NCBI RefSeq assembly: GCF_020740795.1
Contig: NC_067283.1
Span: 42,831,659-42,895,658, forward strand
Direction of reading: 5' to 3'
Origin: Apus apus
Lineage: Eukaryota; Chordata; Aves; Apodiformes; Apodidae
Length of the DNA: 64,000 bases
Shown here: positions 37,338 through 50,000 of the stretch, one piece after another
Position numbering within the stretch: position 1 is the stretch's first letter
How the letters are laid out: each line of letters opens with the position of its first letter
Program-made: the position numbers and the translations under genes
The notes under the pieces: model-generated
Databases searched by the model: none
The model's input: the letters and a program-made list of their open reading frames with translations, nothing else
Told to the model about the DNA's origin: nothing

Positions 37338-37349
37338 GAAAGCGAAAGC
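37338..37349 (+). promoter_or_regulatory. IRF/ISRE-like motif
   Basis: GAAAGCGAAAGC fits the GAAANNGAAA core bound by interferon regulatory factors. It lies 25 bases upstream of the CMTM6 start codon, within the island. Confidence 0.4.
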
Positions 37350-37494
37350 AAAAGGGGCGGAGGAGGCGAGGCAGGCGGGGAAGGCGAAGGGGAAGGCGAA
37401 GGCATCGGAACGCCCGGCCCAGGCGGGACAAAGGCCCCTCCTGCAGGGAGAGTTGTCACCCCAAAGCCCCTGCCGGCTGCCGAGAGGGGTGGGG

Positions 37495-37574
37495 AGGGGC
37501 TGGGGCAGCGAGGGGCTGGGGCAGCGAGGGGCTGGGGCGGCGAGGGGCTGGGGCGGCGAGGGGCTGCGCCGGGG
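37495..37574. repeat. 16-bp minisatellite in the CMTM6 promoter
   Basis: Four direct copies of AGGGGCTGGGGC(A/G)GCG lie at 37495-37558 and a fifth degenerate copy at 37559-37574. Each unit has two GGGG runs, so the + strand fits the pattern for G-quadruplexes. It lies 180-260 bases upstream of the CMTM6 start codon. Confidence 0.95.
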
Positions 37575-38329
37575 TGGCCTCAGGCATGAGTCTGTGCTCA
37601 GTTTTGTGAGGGGTGCCCCCATTACGAAGAGTTTACGAGGTTATTTACTTTCCCGTTGTCACACCAGATGATGATATCGGAATTATTTTTTAAGCCGAAG
37701 GTTTCCCTGCTTACATTTCTTGTTACTGAGAGGAAACGCTCCTGTCCCCCAGTCTCTACTAATACCTTTGCCCAGATCGACTTTTAAAAGAAGGTACAGC
37801 TTTGGGTGCCTGTCTAAGAGTAGATCGAGCCCCTTGTATGTAAGCAAAGGTGTGTCACATTCACTTTTATATTAGTAGTGAGTTGTCCACAGAACTGTTA
37901 TGGCCCTTCATAGTCAAGTTCACACATACTTCACCTATTTAAACTCAGATACAATCTACTGGTAGAAAAGACGGCAATTTGCTTCCTTAACCTTAGCTCT
38001 CCATGCTGCAGGACTAGCAGCAGGCCATAAGCATCACCTCTCCCAGCAAGAAAACATAAGCCAGGGTCCCCAGACAGGATGGTACAGACTTGCCTGTGCC
38101 ATAAAGAATGTTCAGCGGCAGGAAGGCAAATGAGTAGGGCAAGCCCCGCAATTCCCAAGGCATGGGAGTTCCCGCTAAAGTAAGGTATCTGGGTGCGCCC
38201 CAGCTTCTGCCTGGGGCTGGGATGAGACTGACAGGGACGGCTCTGCTGGCAGCATCCCAGACTGCAGGACTGAGCAGGTAGGTGCAGCCAGTAACATTTA
38301 CTGTTGCCACTTGTGAGTGCATTTGTAAC

Positions 38330-38349
38330 TTTTTTTTTTTTTTTTTTTT
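38330..38349. repeat. Poly-T tract
   Basis: About 20 T bases about 1 kb upstream of CMTM6. No linked retroposon was recognised. Confidence 0.9.
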
Positions 38350-39317
38350 GCATGAATACATTATAAATAAGATTGCATTACAGAGGCTGGCATCTCTCTT
38401 CTGAAGGTAATTCCCTTTTTGTTTACTTTTCTTCCTTGGTAGTATCTCAAAACTGGCTGAATTACTCCAAAGCCACTAAGTGTGTGACTAGGGTTGGAGT
38501 GAGACAGGACTTAGCAGAGAGAGAACCAAGTCAGTTCTCCTTTTAAGGTGTTCAGTAGCACCTAAGGCTATTTTGTAGTTGTTCCCTTTTGAATCTTCAC
38601 CCATGACTTAATGCAGTATTGCTGGATTATAAACACAGGTGTTAGTATTGAAGACAACAGTCTTGAAGAGAGACTGCTTTTCAAGGAGTCACAGAAACAC
38701 AAAACAAGACTACAAAAGATAAAACATACTGCAACGTTTTTCTAGTTACTGCTGTCCCTAAGAGTTGTTTTTCCTGTTCTGGCCTTCTAGAAATACATGG
38801 CAATGATGCATGAATTATAAAGGCTAACTTCCAATTAAAGCTTAACTTATTTAGGCCACTTTATTTCTTTATTTATAAGTGCATGAAAAGCAAAACAACA
38901 GCCAAGCCACAGGAAATGTAAGATTATGTGACACAGAAGGAATGAAAACTGGACAACAGCATAGGACCTGATAGCTTAAAAATACTTCAGGCATTACGTT
39001 AAAACATACATATGCTGTTATTCACACAAACTGCAGCTGTTCTTTACCTTTTCATCAGAAGTGTCTTTCAAGTACAGTATCTTACCTTTAAAGAGAGAAT
39101 GCAAATCAAAACAACAGTTATAGTAAATAACAAGCCTGTTTAATGCAAATAACTGTAATTAGTTGGCTGTGATGTAATGGAAATCTGATCCCAGACGTAC
39201 ATCTTTTTCTTTCCTTCTGTTTATGTGCTACACCTGACAGTTTTCCAAAAAAGAGAAGTCTTTTATTACCCACCCATGCAGCCTCTGCTGGAATGGCAGG
39301 ACCAGAGCTAAAGGCAA

Positions 39318-39450
39318 AGAATCGTAAAATGCCAGGTTTGAAGGGACCTCAAGGATTATTACCTTTCTAGGCAATAATATAGCTTAAACGAGATGGCCCA
39401 GCACCCCGTGTCAAGCTGAGTCTTAAAACTGTCCAATGTAGGGAAGCAGC
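39318..39450 (-). mobile_element. Degraded CR1 3' end (probable)
   Basis: The run 'agaatcgtaaaatgcc' then 'gtttgaagggacctcaagga' resembles the reverse complement of a CR1 tail (agaatcatagaat, then ggttggaagggacct). It is followed by 'gcccagcaccccgtgtcaag', which resembles the more internal CR1 sequence. It is highly diverged. Confidence 0.55.
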
Positions 39451-42400
39451 AGCCCTGCAGTTGGATGCTGAGCTACGGTAACATCTCCAGTCAGCCAGGC
39501 AGAGAGTGGGAGATGGGTGGCAGCAGATTAGTGATGAGTGACCTAGTTTTCTCCCTCATTACATCTTCTCCAAAGATACCCACCATAGTGACCAGAAGGC
39601 AATACCAATTGAGAAAGCCACCTCATTAGGGGAGATTACAGTGTACACAGTATAGCTGTATGGCACAGTTACCACTCCTTGCCACTGATGTTGAAATAAT
39701 TTACAAAGAAGTGTGACTGGAGCTCCTTCAAGCAGTTGAGTAAATGCCAGCCACTGGAATAAGGTGGATACAGGCCAGGGCTGCATCAGGGTTTTCATAC
39801 AGTGATGTCCTGGTGACTCCTTGGCACTAGGTTTGTGCTGCGCTACAGTGTGATGCTAAAGCCTAAATCCCTCATGCTCAGAGTCAGCAGCTAGGTGCTA
39901 CTGAGCTGACTTGTCCCTCATGAATATCCTCCCTTTCCCATGGTCATAAATGCAGTTGTCGAGTTTTTTGCTTTTCTTCTCGGAGGGTGAAGGAGAAGGA
40001 AGTAGAATAATTGGAAAGCAGCTTTAAAAGCCCAAACCACTGAAGGCGTTTGACTTGGTTTCATTTGAAGGGTGGTGAGGTTTATTGCTACTACACTTTG
40101 GGGAGCTCCACTGAAATCTGCCAGTCCAAGGCACAGCTCACTCTCTGTGTTCTGGTGTTCCCACATGGGCATCTCCACAGCTTTTGTTCATTACTCTAGC
40201 CCTGTGTATTAAATGAAAAATACAGGACGACTAGCCACCAAATGGAATATATACCAAGTACTGCAACAAAGACCTCAGAAAATACTTGAATGTGTTGCCT
40301 CTTCAGCTCTTGAGGCTCTATTTTTGGGTGCAGTATTTCAACTGAACTTCACAAACCCCAACCACCATACTAATGTGCTAGAAGGTGTGATTTTTGAACA
40401 GCTGAAAAAGAAGAATTAGCATTTTTTAACAGCTATTTCTGAGTATCCCTTATGGCACAAGAAAAAAAAACAAACCCTCAATCCTCCACATTTCCCAAAT
40501 GTGGGGTCAGGCCAGCTCTTGTCAGTGGTTCTCTGCATGCCTCTGCATGGCACAGAGGAGCAGAGCTATGAGGTATTCGATGGGCAACAGTTCTGCAGCT
40601 GCAGGTATCCTACTGCAAATAAAGTTTGCTCCCCAAGAAAAATCTGCAGCCCAACAGGGTGGTACTTGCACTTCAGATGTATCACTAGAAATTTGTTAGT
40701 TACAGTAGCTATAACTTAAGACCACATAACCTAAGTCACATTCACATTTCCAAGACTGCCATTTTCCACTGAAAAATATGAACTGTCTGGAAATAACGTG
40801 GCCACTTACTCAAAAATTTCAAGCTTAAATTCTGCAGAACAGCTTTATTACAACCAGTATACTCAAAAGAACTGACATAAGAACATGGTAGAGAGGAGGA
40901 AGAGGTTTGTAAAATTCCCCCCAAACAATTTAGTTTGAAGCTAATGAGTTCCTTGTCTACACAGAACTAACCCTGGAAGTCCAAACAAATTTATTTTGTT
41001 TACTTATTTTGTAGTGGTTTTGCAGTATTCATACTGAAAAGCATTTCACAAGTATTGTTTTTTATAAAAAATCATCACCTGTAGCTCTTGCTTCACCTCT
41101 TTGCTTTCTGCATCTTGTGTGCTAGATAAACTTAGTACCAAATGACAGTAAGGTATTAAAAGCACATGAGACTTATTAGAAGCAAAATTACAAGTTAATA
41201 ATGCTGTTATTCTTTTAAAAATTGGAGTAATTACAAATCTCTACAGTTTAAGGCATTATGCAGAAGTATTCTTGCCAAATTAGCTTAATTGTTTTACCCA
41301 ACTGATTTCTTATTTATTTTTAGGACCTGATTTGATGGCGAAGGAAGGAGAACAGGGAGAAGGTTTTACTGGCACTACATTTTGTGAAAAGGGCCTTCTG
41401 TCACAGAAACTCATTTTGCATGATAGTTCTGGTAAATCCCTCCTTAATAGTGTACTCTCACCAAAGTCTCACCAATAGTCTACTCTCAGGGGAATTGCAA
41501 TTCAAGAGGGCAAAGCAACTAGCCCAGTAGTCATGGTTTCAGAGGGGAAGAAGCAGCCAAACCTATCAGGTTACACAGAAACACATTCTCAGATGTGCTG
41601 CTTTTGTGGTAAAGGTACCTTAAAGTCTTAATTTTCCCAAAAACATATGAGCAGGCTGTAGATAGGTAATGGCAGCAATGTTAAGAGGATTTGAATTTTA
41701 AGGAGGGAAGCAAGCTATGTTAGTCTTATGGGATGAAAAGGCATAGTAGAGAGAGACACCAAGTTCTTCCTTAGCATTTTTGTAAATAATAATTTGCAAG
41801 TAAAACATAAAAAACAACAACTCCAAACCCAGTCATCAGGGCTTAGGGAAGAAATACATTTAGAAGCTTTAAACATGCTGAAGCGATGTTTTGCCAACTT
41901 AGTTTTAAGAAGTGAAATTACAATAAGGGTTTCCCCTGTCCCAGCCTCCACAAGAAAAGGGCACCAAGTGCAGTAACTCTTAATATATGTCTAGTTTTCC
42001 AGTTTTGGAAAGGATATTATGCTTTGACAGATGGTCAGGTGAACTAAATTAAAGATTCAAGGAGGGAATTTTTTGTTTCAAACTAATTGCTAATGTCCAG
42101 GTTTTTGAGATGTTGCCCTAAACCCCAGAGTTTCACCCTATCAACACACAGCACTGCAATTGTACAAGGAAATGTCCTGGTGATGGTACAATCAGGACCC
42201 ATTCCCTCAAGCACATTTCACATTCTGTTTCAGGAAGTTTACATAGAACTGTTCTGATACTGATGCATGCCATGCATCCGTGAGTGGAAGCTTTGTTATT
42301 TTGGTTTTTTTTCTTAAAGACATTATTTCTTCTCTACAGTTGTTCATGAGCAGGTCATGCATTTCTCCATGTGCCACTTTTACTGAATCACTGCCATAAG

Positions 42401-43149
42401 GAAAAATTTAAGAACTCCAGTTTGAGCAACTGATCCATAGTTAAGAATCTCTACTGAAACTCATCAGTCCACAATTCAATATTCTGAGTCAATTTTAACG
42501 AGTATGTTAACTTGAGGGATTCAACATGCATCAACATACATGTTGTTCTTAAGTAAGTTTAGTTATTTTGAAAATACAAAGGCAATTCACGAGAACCACT
42601 AAAGAATTCAGGAACTGGAACAGAGAATACCATCATGCTCAACATAAAATGGAGTTACCACCTCTTCCTCAGTGTTTTGGGAGTTTTGTGAACAGTCAGA
42701 GAAATTAGCATAATCCTTGCTGATTTAAAAAAAAAAAATCATTAAGTCAGTCTCTTGGCAATCATTTGATTAGGATATACTTTTTGCAATGACCATTCTG
42801 TGGCTATCAGCAGAAAGTGACCACGAACTTAGAACACTAAAGTGATGCTCAACTTAAGTCCTAACCTTGGTCAACTACCTCTTAGACATTAATACTGGAG
42901 TAATCAGCAGAATCCTTACACATTACAGCAGCAACCTCCCATGTCAGATGAGCTAGTTTTACTCCTGGCAACAAACACTGCAGATTTATCCACTTCCTTC
43001 CAGAAATGATGTTTTAAGGAAGTTTAAATATCTAGCAGTGATACCATTCGCAGAGCAGTAAAATATAGAAGCGCGTTTAAAGACGTTTTACAACACATCC
43101 TTAGATTGTACTGTAAACAAACAAGAAAACCATGGCTTCAATGAAAGTT

Positions 43150-43973
43150 CCTTAAATTTGAATGCAGAGAATACTTTATTAACTGATTACAGTTTTGATG
43201 ACCAATTTTAAACCGTAACTGATGTGGAAAACATAGTGGGGGACATTAAGGCTGAGCCATATATATATAGACAAATCTGGATACTGATAACCTGTACATT
43301 TAACCTCTGCTTTTTCTTTATACATCTTTTATTCAGTGTCTGAAATTAATCAAAGAGAAAAAAAACTGGCCACTAATTTAGTCTTATATCTGGAATTCAT
43401 TTTTGCATGGGTTTCTGAATGCAGTGTAAATCTCAGAGGAGATGAAAGAAATTTTCTTTAACCTTATCCAAATGTTCAAGAGTAACTGGAGTGTGTTGTT
43501 GTTATAGTTTTGTGCAATTAATCTTCTGTTCCAAAAAAAGCTGTTCTCTCCTGTAGAGCTTGATCTATTTAAAGTGGTATTAAAACCTAACTAACAGGTT
43601 GGGAAATCAATATAAATTAAGTGCCTGTGGTGTGTATCAGTTTTCCTGCTCTAAGCAATCCCTACCACTTCAGTGGACACACTTGCAATTTTACAGAATT
43701 ACACTGACTTTTCAGCAAAACCCAGAAAAAAACCCAACACCTTAATTTACTATTCTTGCACTGTGAACAGTACTCCTACATGATGTGATAATCGTTTTCC
43801 ACCTGTACAGCTCCCTTTTGTAAAACTGGGCAACTCATATGAAAGAAAGACAGACATCAACTGTTTGTGTTCTGAAAGATATTTCAGTTCTTTAGTTCCA
43901 GTCACTGAAGGAAGAGGCAGAGGCAAGTTTGAATTATCCCAGAAAACTGAACAATTGGTTTTATTTGGTGTCT
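43150..43973 (-). other. DYNC1LI1: DYNC1LI1 3'UTR (inferred)
   Basis: The UTR runs from the stop codon down to one of two AATAAA signals on the minus strand, at 43328-43333 or 43175-43180. It is AT-rich and without introns. It would be 650-820 bases long depending on which signal is used. Confidence 0.55.
43175..43180 (-). terminator. DYNC1LI1: Candidate DYNC1LI1 polyadenylation signal
   Basis: AATAAA on the minus strand, about 800 bases after the stop. A second AATAAA at 43328-43333 is an equally good candidate. Confidence 0.45.
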
Positions 43974-44086
43974 TCAAGATGCTTCACCTTCTGCTGGAGA
44001 TGTAGGTGTTGTAGGAGAGACCATTTCAGGTTTTCGTGAAATTCTGTCCAATTCTGCCTGCACATCTGTTAAAACTGCCTTCTGAC
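43974..44086 (-). CDS. DYNC1LI1: DYNC1LI1 exon 13 (last)
   Basis: 113 bases, acceptor tttttttgtag, ending with TGA at 43974-43976. It encodes [20 protein letters not shown] and then a Ser/Thr-Pro-rich tail ending EGEAS, as in mammalian LIC1. Confidence 0.96.
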
Positions 44087-47000
44087 CTACAAAAAAAGTG
44101 TATACAATTCAGTCATGTTTACAAAACAGTTTTGGGAAAGCCTACAGTATCTTTAATTTTCAAGAATATAAAAAAGCAAAAACTGGAAAACCATACATTT
44201 TGCGTAGGACAAATCCTAAAAATTCTTACTGCATGCTTGGAGTGCAGAGTAAAGGCATAAGGCCAAAACCCAAAAGCAACTGAAAGGTATGAGTACAGAG
44301 AAAGTCACAAATAATTTATCATTATTTATTCTCAAATAAACTTCCATAATTATATATTAATTGTCAACATAGAATCATAGAATCACTTTGGTTGGAAAAG
44401 ACCTTTAAGATCATCAAGTCCAACCATTAAATCATTTCCCTTCTTTACACATGATGGTTTTTAAACTTTTAGCCCTTTTGATTTTCCTCTTCCTTCTGGA
44501 TTCTCACTAATTTTCACACATTTTTATTAACATGTGTCCCTCAAGGCTTAAAGAGTTAATGTAAAATACAAAATAAAAAATGCCTATTTAAGGATAGCAG
44601 TTATAGAATCATAGACTCACAGAATGGTTTGGGTTGGAAGGGACCTTAAAGATCATGGATACTTCTACACAGTTTTCTTAATCACATCTATTTGGAATAA
44701 TTCTGAATGTAAATCAGGGGTTTTACCACAGACCAGTGGAGTCAGCTCTACACACCTGGTCAGCATAAAGCTGACACCACTGCTTATGGGTGCATGCAGA
44801 CCTGCGCATGGCAAATCCCTTTCTCTCCTTACCCACTTGCCTCCTCCCTAGCTTGGAATAGCACAAACATTTGTGCAGTCACACCTGATACAAGCTTAAA
44901 CCACAGCTTTTTGCCCATCGTTTTACTCCTCTTACTCCTTTGTCTAGGCTTCCATCATGCCATGTTCTGTCATAAGAATGGAGAAGAAAATATAGGAAAA
45001 GGCACTGCAGAACTTTGAAGTCTAGGCCATGACAAGTGTGCATAGTATCTCAGGCTGTGAAGGAAAATTCCAACACACGTGTAGTTTTAGCTACATGCCA
45101 GCGTCCTTTCTGAAGACACAAATTAACAGGAACTATCCACAAAGCTAGTTTTGCCAGATGTAATGTCCTGCTCTTCAAATCATTTAAAGCAAGCTGGTCT
45201 GGTATCCAAATCAAAGCAACTAACATTGCAACTAATAAGCAGAAGAATTTTCCATAGCTGCCATGGGGAAAAGTAATTCTCAAATCCCAAGCTAACGTCT
45301 TAAGAGCCAATTTTCAGATTTGAAAAGTAAGCATTATAGATAACACTAAACAGAAGACAGGAAATACTGAGGAAGGTGAAGAGGACACTTCTAAGCCAAA
45401 CATTTTTATTCATGGTAATTCCTTGAAAACCTAGTCCTTCACCACATTAAACTGGCTACACCCTAACCCTTCATTTGTTGCATAGCAGGAAGTTTCTGAG
45501 AACATTTTTTCTCCTTAGTAGCTTTATTCTGTTCCTGAAGCTTCTGCCAGGGCCTCAGACACAGTCTGCCTGGCATCACCCAAACCCGCTGGCGACCTCT
45601 CCCCACAGGATTTTTAAGTGGGTGCTCTGTGCAACTCACACTGTGTCAGCTGTATTTGCTTGAACAACCTCCATAAACTGCTCAAACTCTGCAGCAGATT
45701 AGGAAGTACTCGTAAACTTTGCTCAGTCAACTGAGCTTTGCATTTAAAACAGGGAAGTGCACACATGTAAAAATAAATGTCAGGGTCAGTCTACACAAAA
45801 TGTTAGCGGGAAGTGAGTGTTTCGTTGTTGGGGTTTTTTTACCTCTTACTACATAGTGTCTTACTACTAGTGTCAAGTACCAATGAAACATCAGCATTCT
45901 CACTTAAGCTCAGCATTACTCACCTCTGAAGAAGTGGGGAGGGAAGATGACTGTGTAGGGATGTTCTTAAGTAGAATCACAGAATGGTTTGGGTTGGAAA
46001 TGACCTAAAGATGATTTACTTCCAACCCCCCTGCCATGGGCAGGGGCACCTCCCACTAATACAGAATACCAGTGATTACCTCCCAGTAATACTGAAACAT
46101 TTTAATCTGGAATAGCAAGAAGCACCAGAGTAGTCTTGCATCTAGATTTAGAGCAGTCACTATTAGACATTTTTATATGAATAATAATGATTAATCACAT
46201 CAGATGAAAAAGGCCATCAACAGAAAATACATAAGTAATTTTATAGACTGTTACCAAACTCAATGAAGCCAAACCTTTATCACATCAGAGCTAGATCATT
46301 AGCAAAAGAAAATGTAAAGTTTATTTTAACACTGACAGTATTTTTTTTTTTTTAAAGAACAACCTGAAATTAAGTCTAAATGTATCTGAATAATATTAAA
46401 AATGGCTTATAGCATCAGCCATTTACTGGGATGGAGGGGAACAAAGGAAAAATTAAGAACTCGTGTGGACACAACTCATGCTTAGACAGCCACATGAGAA
46501 ATTTTTCTTTGATCCTCTGAGAGCCATTAAAAAGTAACACTAGACTGCTGTGAAAACAAAAGCAAAAACCATATCCCATAAAACATTCAGTTAAATATAG
46601 GGGTGTTCATACTTCTGATAAGCTACACTAACAGGAATGATCCACTACTCACAATTTAGACTGAGTTTATCATTAACCATACCTGACTTTTTTGCTGATG
46701 GTGGTAAGTTGCTGCCAGCACCTCCAGTGCCACCTCCTCCTGGACTGCCACCAACACCACCAGGGCCACCAGGAGAACCTGTTTTCTTGCTCAGAAGACT
46801 ATTGAAGAAGTTAGCCAGGACTCCTTCACTAGTAGCTCCAGCTACAAGGGGAGGGAGGAAAAAAACCAAACACAATAGCACAAAATGAAAACCAAAACAT
46901 TTTCTAAGTAAATACTGATTTTGTGTGTTAGTCAATCAAAATAAGCATACTAAAGAAAGCAGGCAAAGCAGTTATTTTACATCCCTAACTGTATTTGTGC

Positions 47001-50000
47001 TCTTGTAAGAAAAGGTACCTTTCATATTTGGATCGATTTTTTTTGAACCAGTAGGGATAGGTGAAACACTGGCAACGTTTGATGTTACAGATCTATTTGG
47101 TGTCCTAGGAGATCCTCCAGGAACTCTTGGAGAGGCATCCTATGCAACAAAATAATAAAAAAAAAATCTGAACCTGGACTAGTCAACCTTCTACAGAATT
47201 AAATAATGCAGTGTAAAAGTACATGAAACAAAGCATTTTGTTCTTGCAGCTCCTAATTTTGTTTAGGGTTTTGGTTTTTTGGTTTGGTTTGTTTTTTTTC
47301 AATAATGGAGTATCACATACAACTGAAATGACAAAATTAGATTTTGATTATTGTGTACAAGTTTTTTTTACACTTGTGTAACATTCTTACAAACATTATG
47401 TTTAGTGCAACTATAGCAGCAGTGAAGCTTTCCATTTTATGTCAATAAGAAACTTGAAAATCCTCTTGTTCCTTAGTAATACCTCTGACCATAATGAAAA
47501 TGGCACTGATTAGATCACAGAGGAACTACACAATTTCTTGGAAAGACACAAGATGCCACCAATACTGTGGAAAGGACTAGATGTAGTCCAAGAGAAAAAG
47601 CATCATTCATTACTTAAAGGATAAATCATATTTCTGCAGAATTGTCATCCAAAGAGGTAAAACTACCTTTATAAGATCACAGGCTCCCCATTAAACTTGC
47701 TACCTTTTATTTTATTTATTTTTAAATGCAGGTGATGTCATAGTTTTAATTTGACCTTAACTTTATGCCAGAGTTCTTATTATTCCTAGAGATACACTGC
47801 TAAATGTAGGATATAAAACTCATGAAGTTTCAGCCAACATAGTTTGCTCCCTGCCATGCTCTTGAAACAGAAAGGGGGGTCAACTAACTGCTTAAATGCA
47901 TTCTAACATATGAAAAGTAAACTCATGACATTTAGCCCTCGCTGTCAATACAAGTTATCATGACTAGTTGTGAAGAAGTGTCATCATTTTAGAGCAGTAC
48001 ACACTGTAGATTTTAAACACTATCTAGTTTAAAAACATTAGATAAAAGAATATTTGATAGTGCAAACAAAGCAAACAACCCTCTCAATATATTAAAATGA
48101 ATCATTTGATATTTAAAATGTTTCTTACTAACCACTGGCCTTCCTGCAGCAGTAGGTGGTTGTTTCGCCAACTGTGACTGCAAAAAACAAACAAACCCAT
48201 GTAGTGTTTTATAATACAGTAAGCAAGAATACAAACCCAAACCCATATTGAGAATGTTGTTAAATAGAACACTGGCTGCTTTAGAGACAGAAAATTACCT
48301 GCTGCTTCATAAGAAACACTTGGTCATCTTCTGCTACAATTTCTTTTTCATGAACAAACTGCAATACAAGAACATAAAATTATTTTGGCTATAAGAAATA
48401 TATTTCCTTTTATACTTCCCTGTTGAATGACCAAGGCATTCAACAATGAAGTAAATGGGTAAAGTACATTGTACAGAAGTACTACGTTTATTTCAGACCC
48501 CATTTTCTATTTGAAGACTGCTACCTCGTTATTCCATTTAAGCTAAATGAATTGGAAGTTAAATCTATCTCCAGATCTGTAAGAAATGTTCACAGATGTA
48601 CACACTCTGCAGCACACTCATGTCTCTTAACTTATTGAGGCCCAACCTTGGTATTATTTTAAAGATAACTACAGTAAAAGTGACTCTGAAGCTGTGTTGC
48701 ATCAGACTTGTGAACACAGACACCTTAGATCCCACATCTATGCATGAAATCACAAACACCTCCCTCCGAATAAGCTCACCACAAATCTTTGGTAAAACAA
48801 GCATGGCAAACACCAATATCAAAGTTTATAAATTGAGACCTGAAGTTTACAAACATTAAAAAAAAAAAAAATCAGTTACAGTTTCCTTGGACTCTTAATG
48901 ATTTATTATACTATTACATATGTCTTAAGTCTTTCAGGAAAGACTGCAGGAAGGACAGAGGATTAGTTTTCTCAGCTAAAGTAATTCACACTTGGAGGTA
49001 AGAACAGTCCCAAACTCTTAGCCTTGTTAGAAAAAGCCATAGAAACATTTGCCTTCAATAACCTCTGTATGCATGGGGCCCACTGCTGCTGCTGACACTT
49101 TGTTCAATAGTTCCAAATGTATTTTTAGGTAGTTCTGTCAAAGCCTTTTGTTAAATGGTATGAGAGAGGAAATATACTGAATATATGCAGAACCTGTGTT
49201 CACATGTTTGTTCATGACTCTATACTGTCTCAAGCTTTCTTAGTTTAAACACCCCAACAGAAACAGAAAGCACTATGAAGTCATGAGCAACTTGGTGCAA
49301 AATGGAGTGCTTTTAAAAATACTAACTCAACCTGACCAACAGGAATATGAAGCAGACTTTTCAGTACCAAATATGTATTAAAAGCAAAATAATTATTTTT
49401 GAACAATACAGCAGCAGCAGAAAAAAAACCCAATAGTGTAAGCTGGAGAAGAACAAAATAAAAAGACAAAATAAGAAAAAAAAACACTGTTTATCACACT
49501 CTTATGATGAACTGGAAGCAAAGTCTCAAAGAAAGAGAAACAATCAAAGAAATTACAGGTGTATAAATAGATAAGAAGTTGAACGACAAAACATCTAATT
49601 TACCTTTCTGACTGGTGGTTTTGTTATGGTATCTTCAAAACTGTCTTCTGCTTTTAGTGTCTGAAAGTTCTCGTGCAATATTCCTATCTTCTTGTCATTA
49701 TCCCAACCTGCAGGACTAGAAAAAGGATTATTTGGCTTTAAATTCTATTGCTACTTCAAGTTATATTCTTGTATGCAATCAAACTGCTCAGAACTGAAAG
49801 CCAGGAAAGTCACCATAGCTCACATTGTCCTGTGCAAGCTAGTTATTGACTAGTACAACTATTTAAAAGATTGGTTCACCATAACAGAGAAGAGCAAAAT
49901 CTCTGGGTTTCATGTTTCTCTTTGAAGAAGAAAGTATTTGTAATCTCAATCCGCTGGTGCTCACAAACTCCAACTCATTATAATGTAAAATGGAACTTTA

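Larger units (their letters stand above)
36480..37620 (-). promoter_or_regulatory. CMTM6: CpG island and promoter of CMTM6
   Basis: The sequence is GC-rich with dense CpG from about 36480 to 37600 and spans CMTM6 exon 1 and both flanks. A GC box (GGGGCGG) lies at 37354-37360, an IRF-like GAAAGCGAAAGC at 37338-37349 and a 16-bp GC-rich tandem repeat at 37495-37574. I see no convincing TATA box. The start site is inferred to lie between about 37330 and 37500. DYNC1LI1 is not served by this island, since it is transcribed toward it. Confidence 0.8.
37621..43149. other. Intergenic region between CMTM6 promoter and DYNC1LI1 3' end
   Basis: About 5.5 kb, AT-rich. It holds a T tract at 38330-38349, a degraded CR1-like tail at about 39318-39450 and otherwise unrecognised sequence. 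No exon-like ORF was found. Confidence 0.7.
44087..46682 (-). other. DYNC1LI1: DYNC1LI1 intron 12
   Basis: About 2.6 kb. It carries three short CR1 3' tails (44370-44430, 44603-44659, 45972-46059), all in the gene's orientation. The rest has no recognisable element. Confidence 0.9.

Noticed and set aside
36688-37622. Long open frames (174-301 codons) on both strands around CMTM6 exon 1
   Set aside because: GC-rich CpG-island sequence lacks stop codons by composition. The translations are Pro/Arg/Ala-rich without domain signal, and only 37191-37313 is real coding sequence here.
46645-46935. Gly/Pro-rich frame that looks collagen-like
   Set aside because: The spacing is not a true Gly-X-Y repeat. 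The sequence is the known linker of LIC1 in exon 12, between the adaptor-binding helix and the C-terminus.
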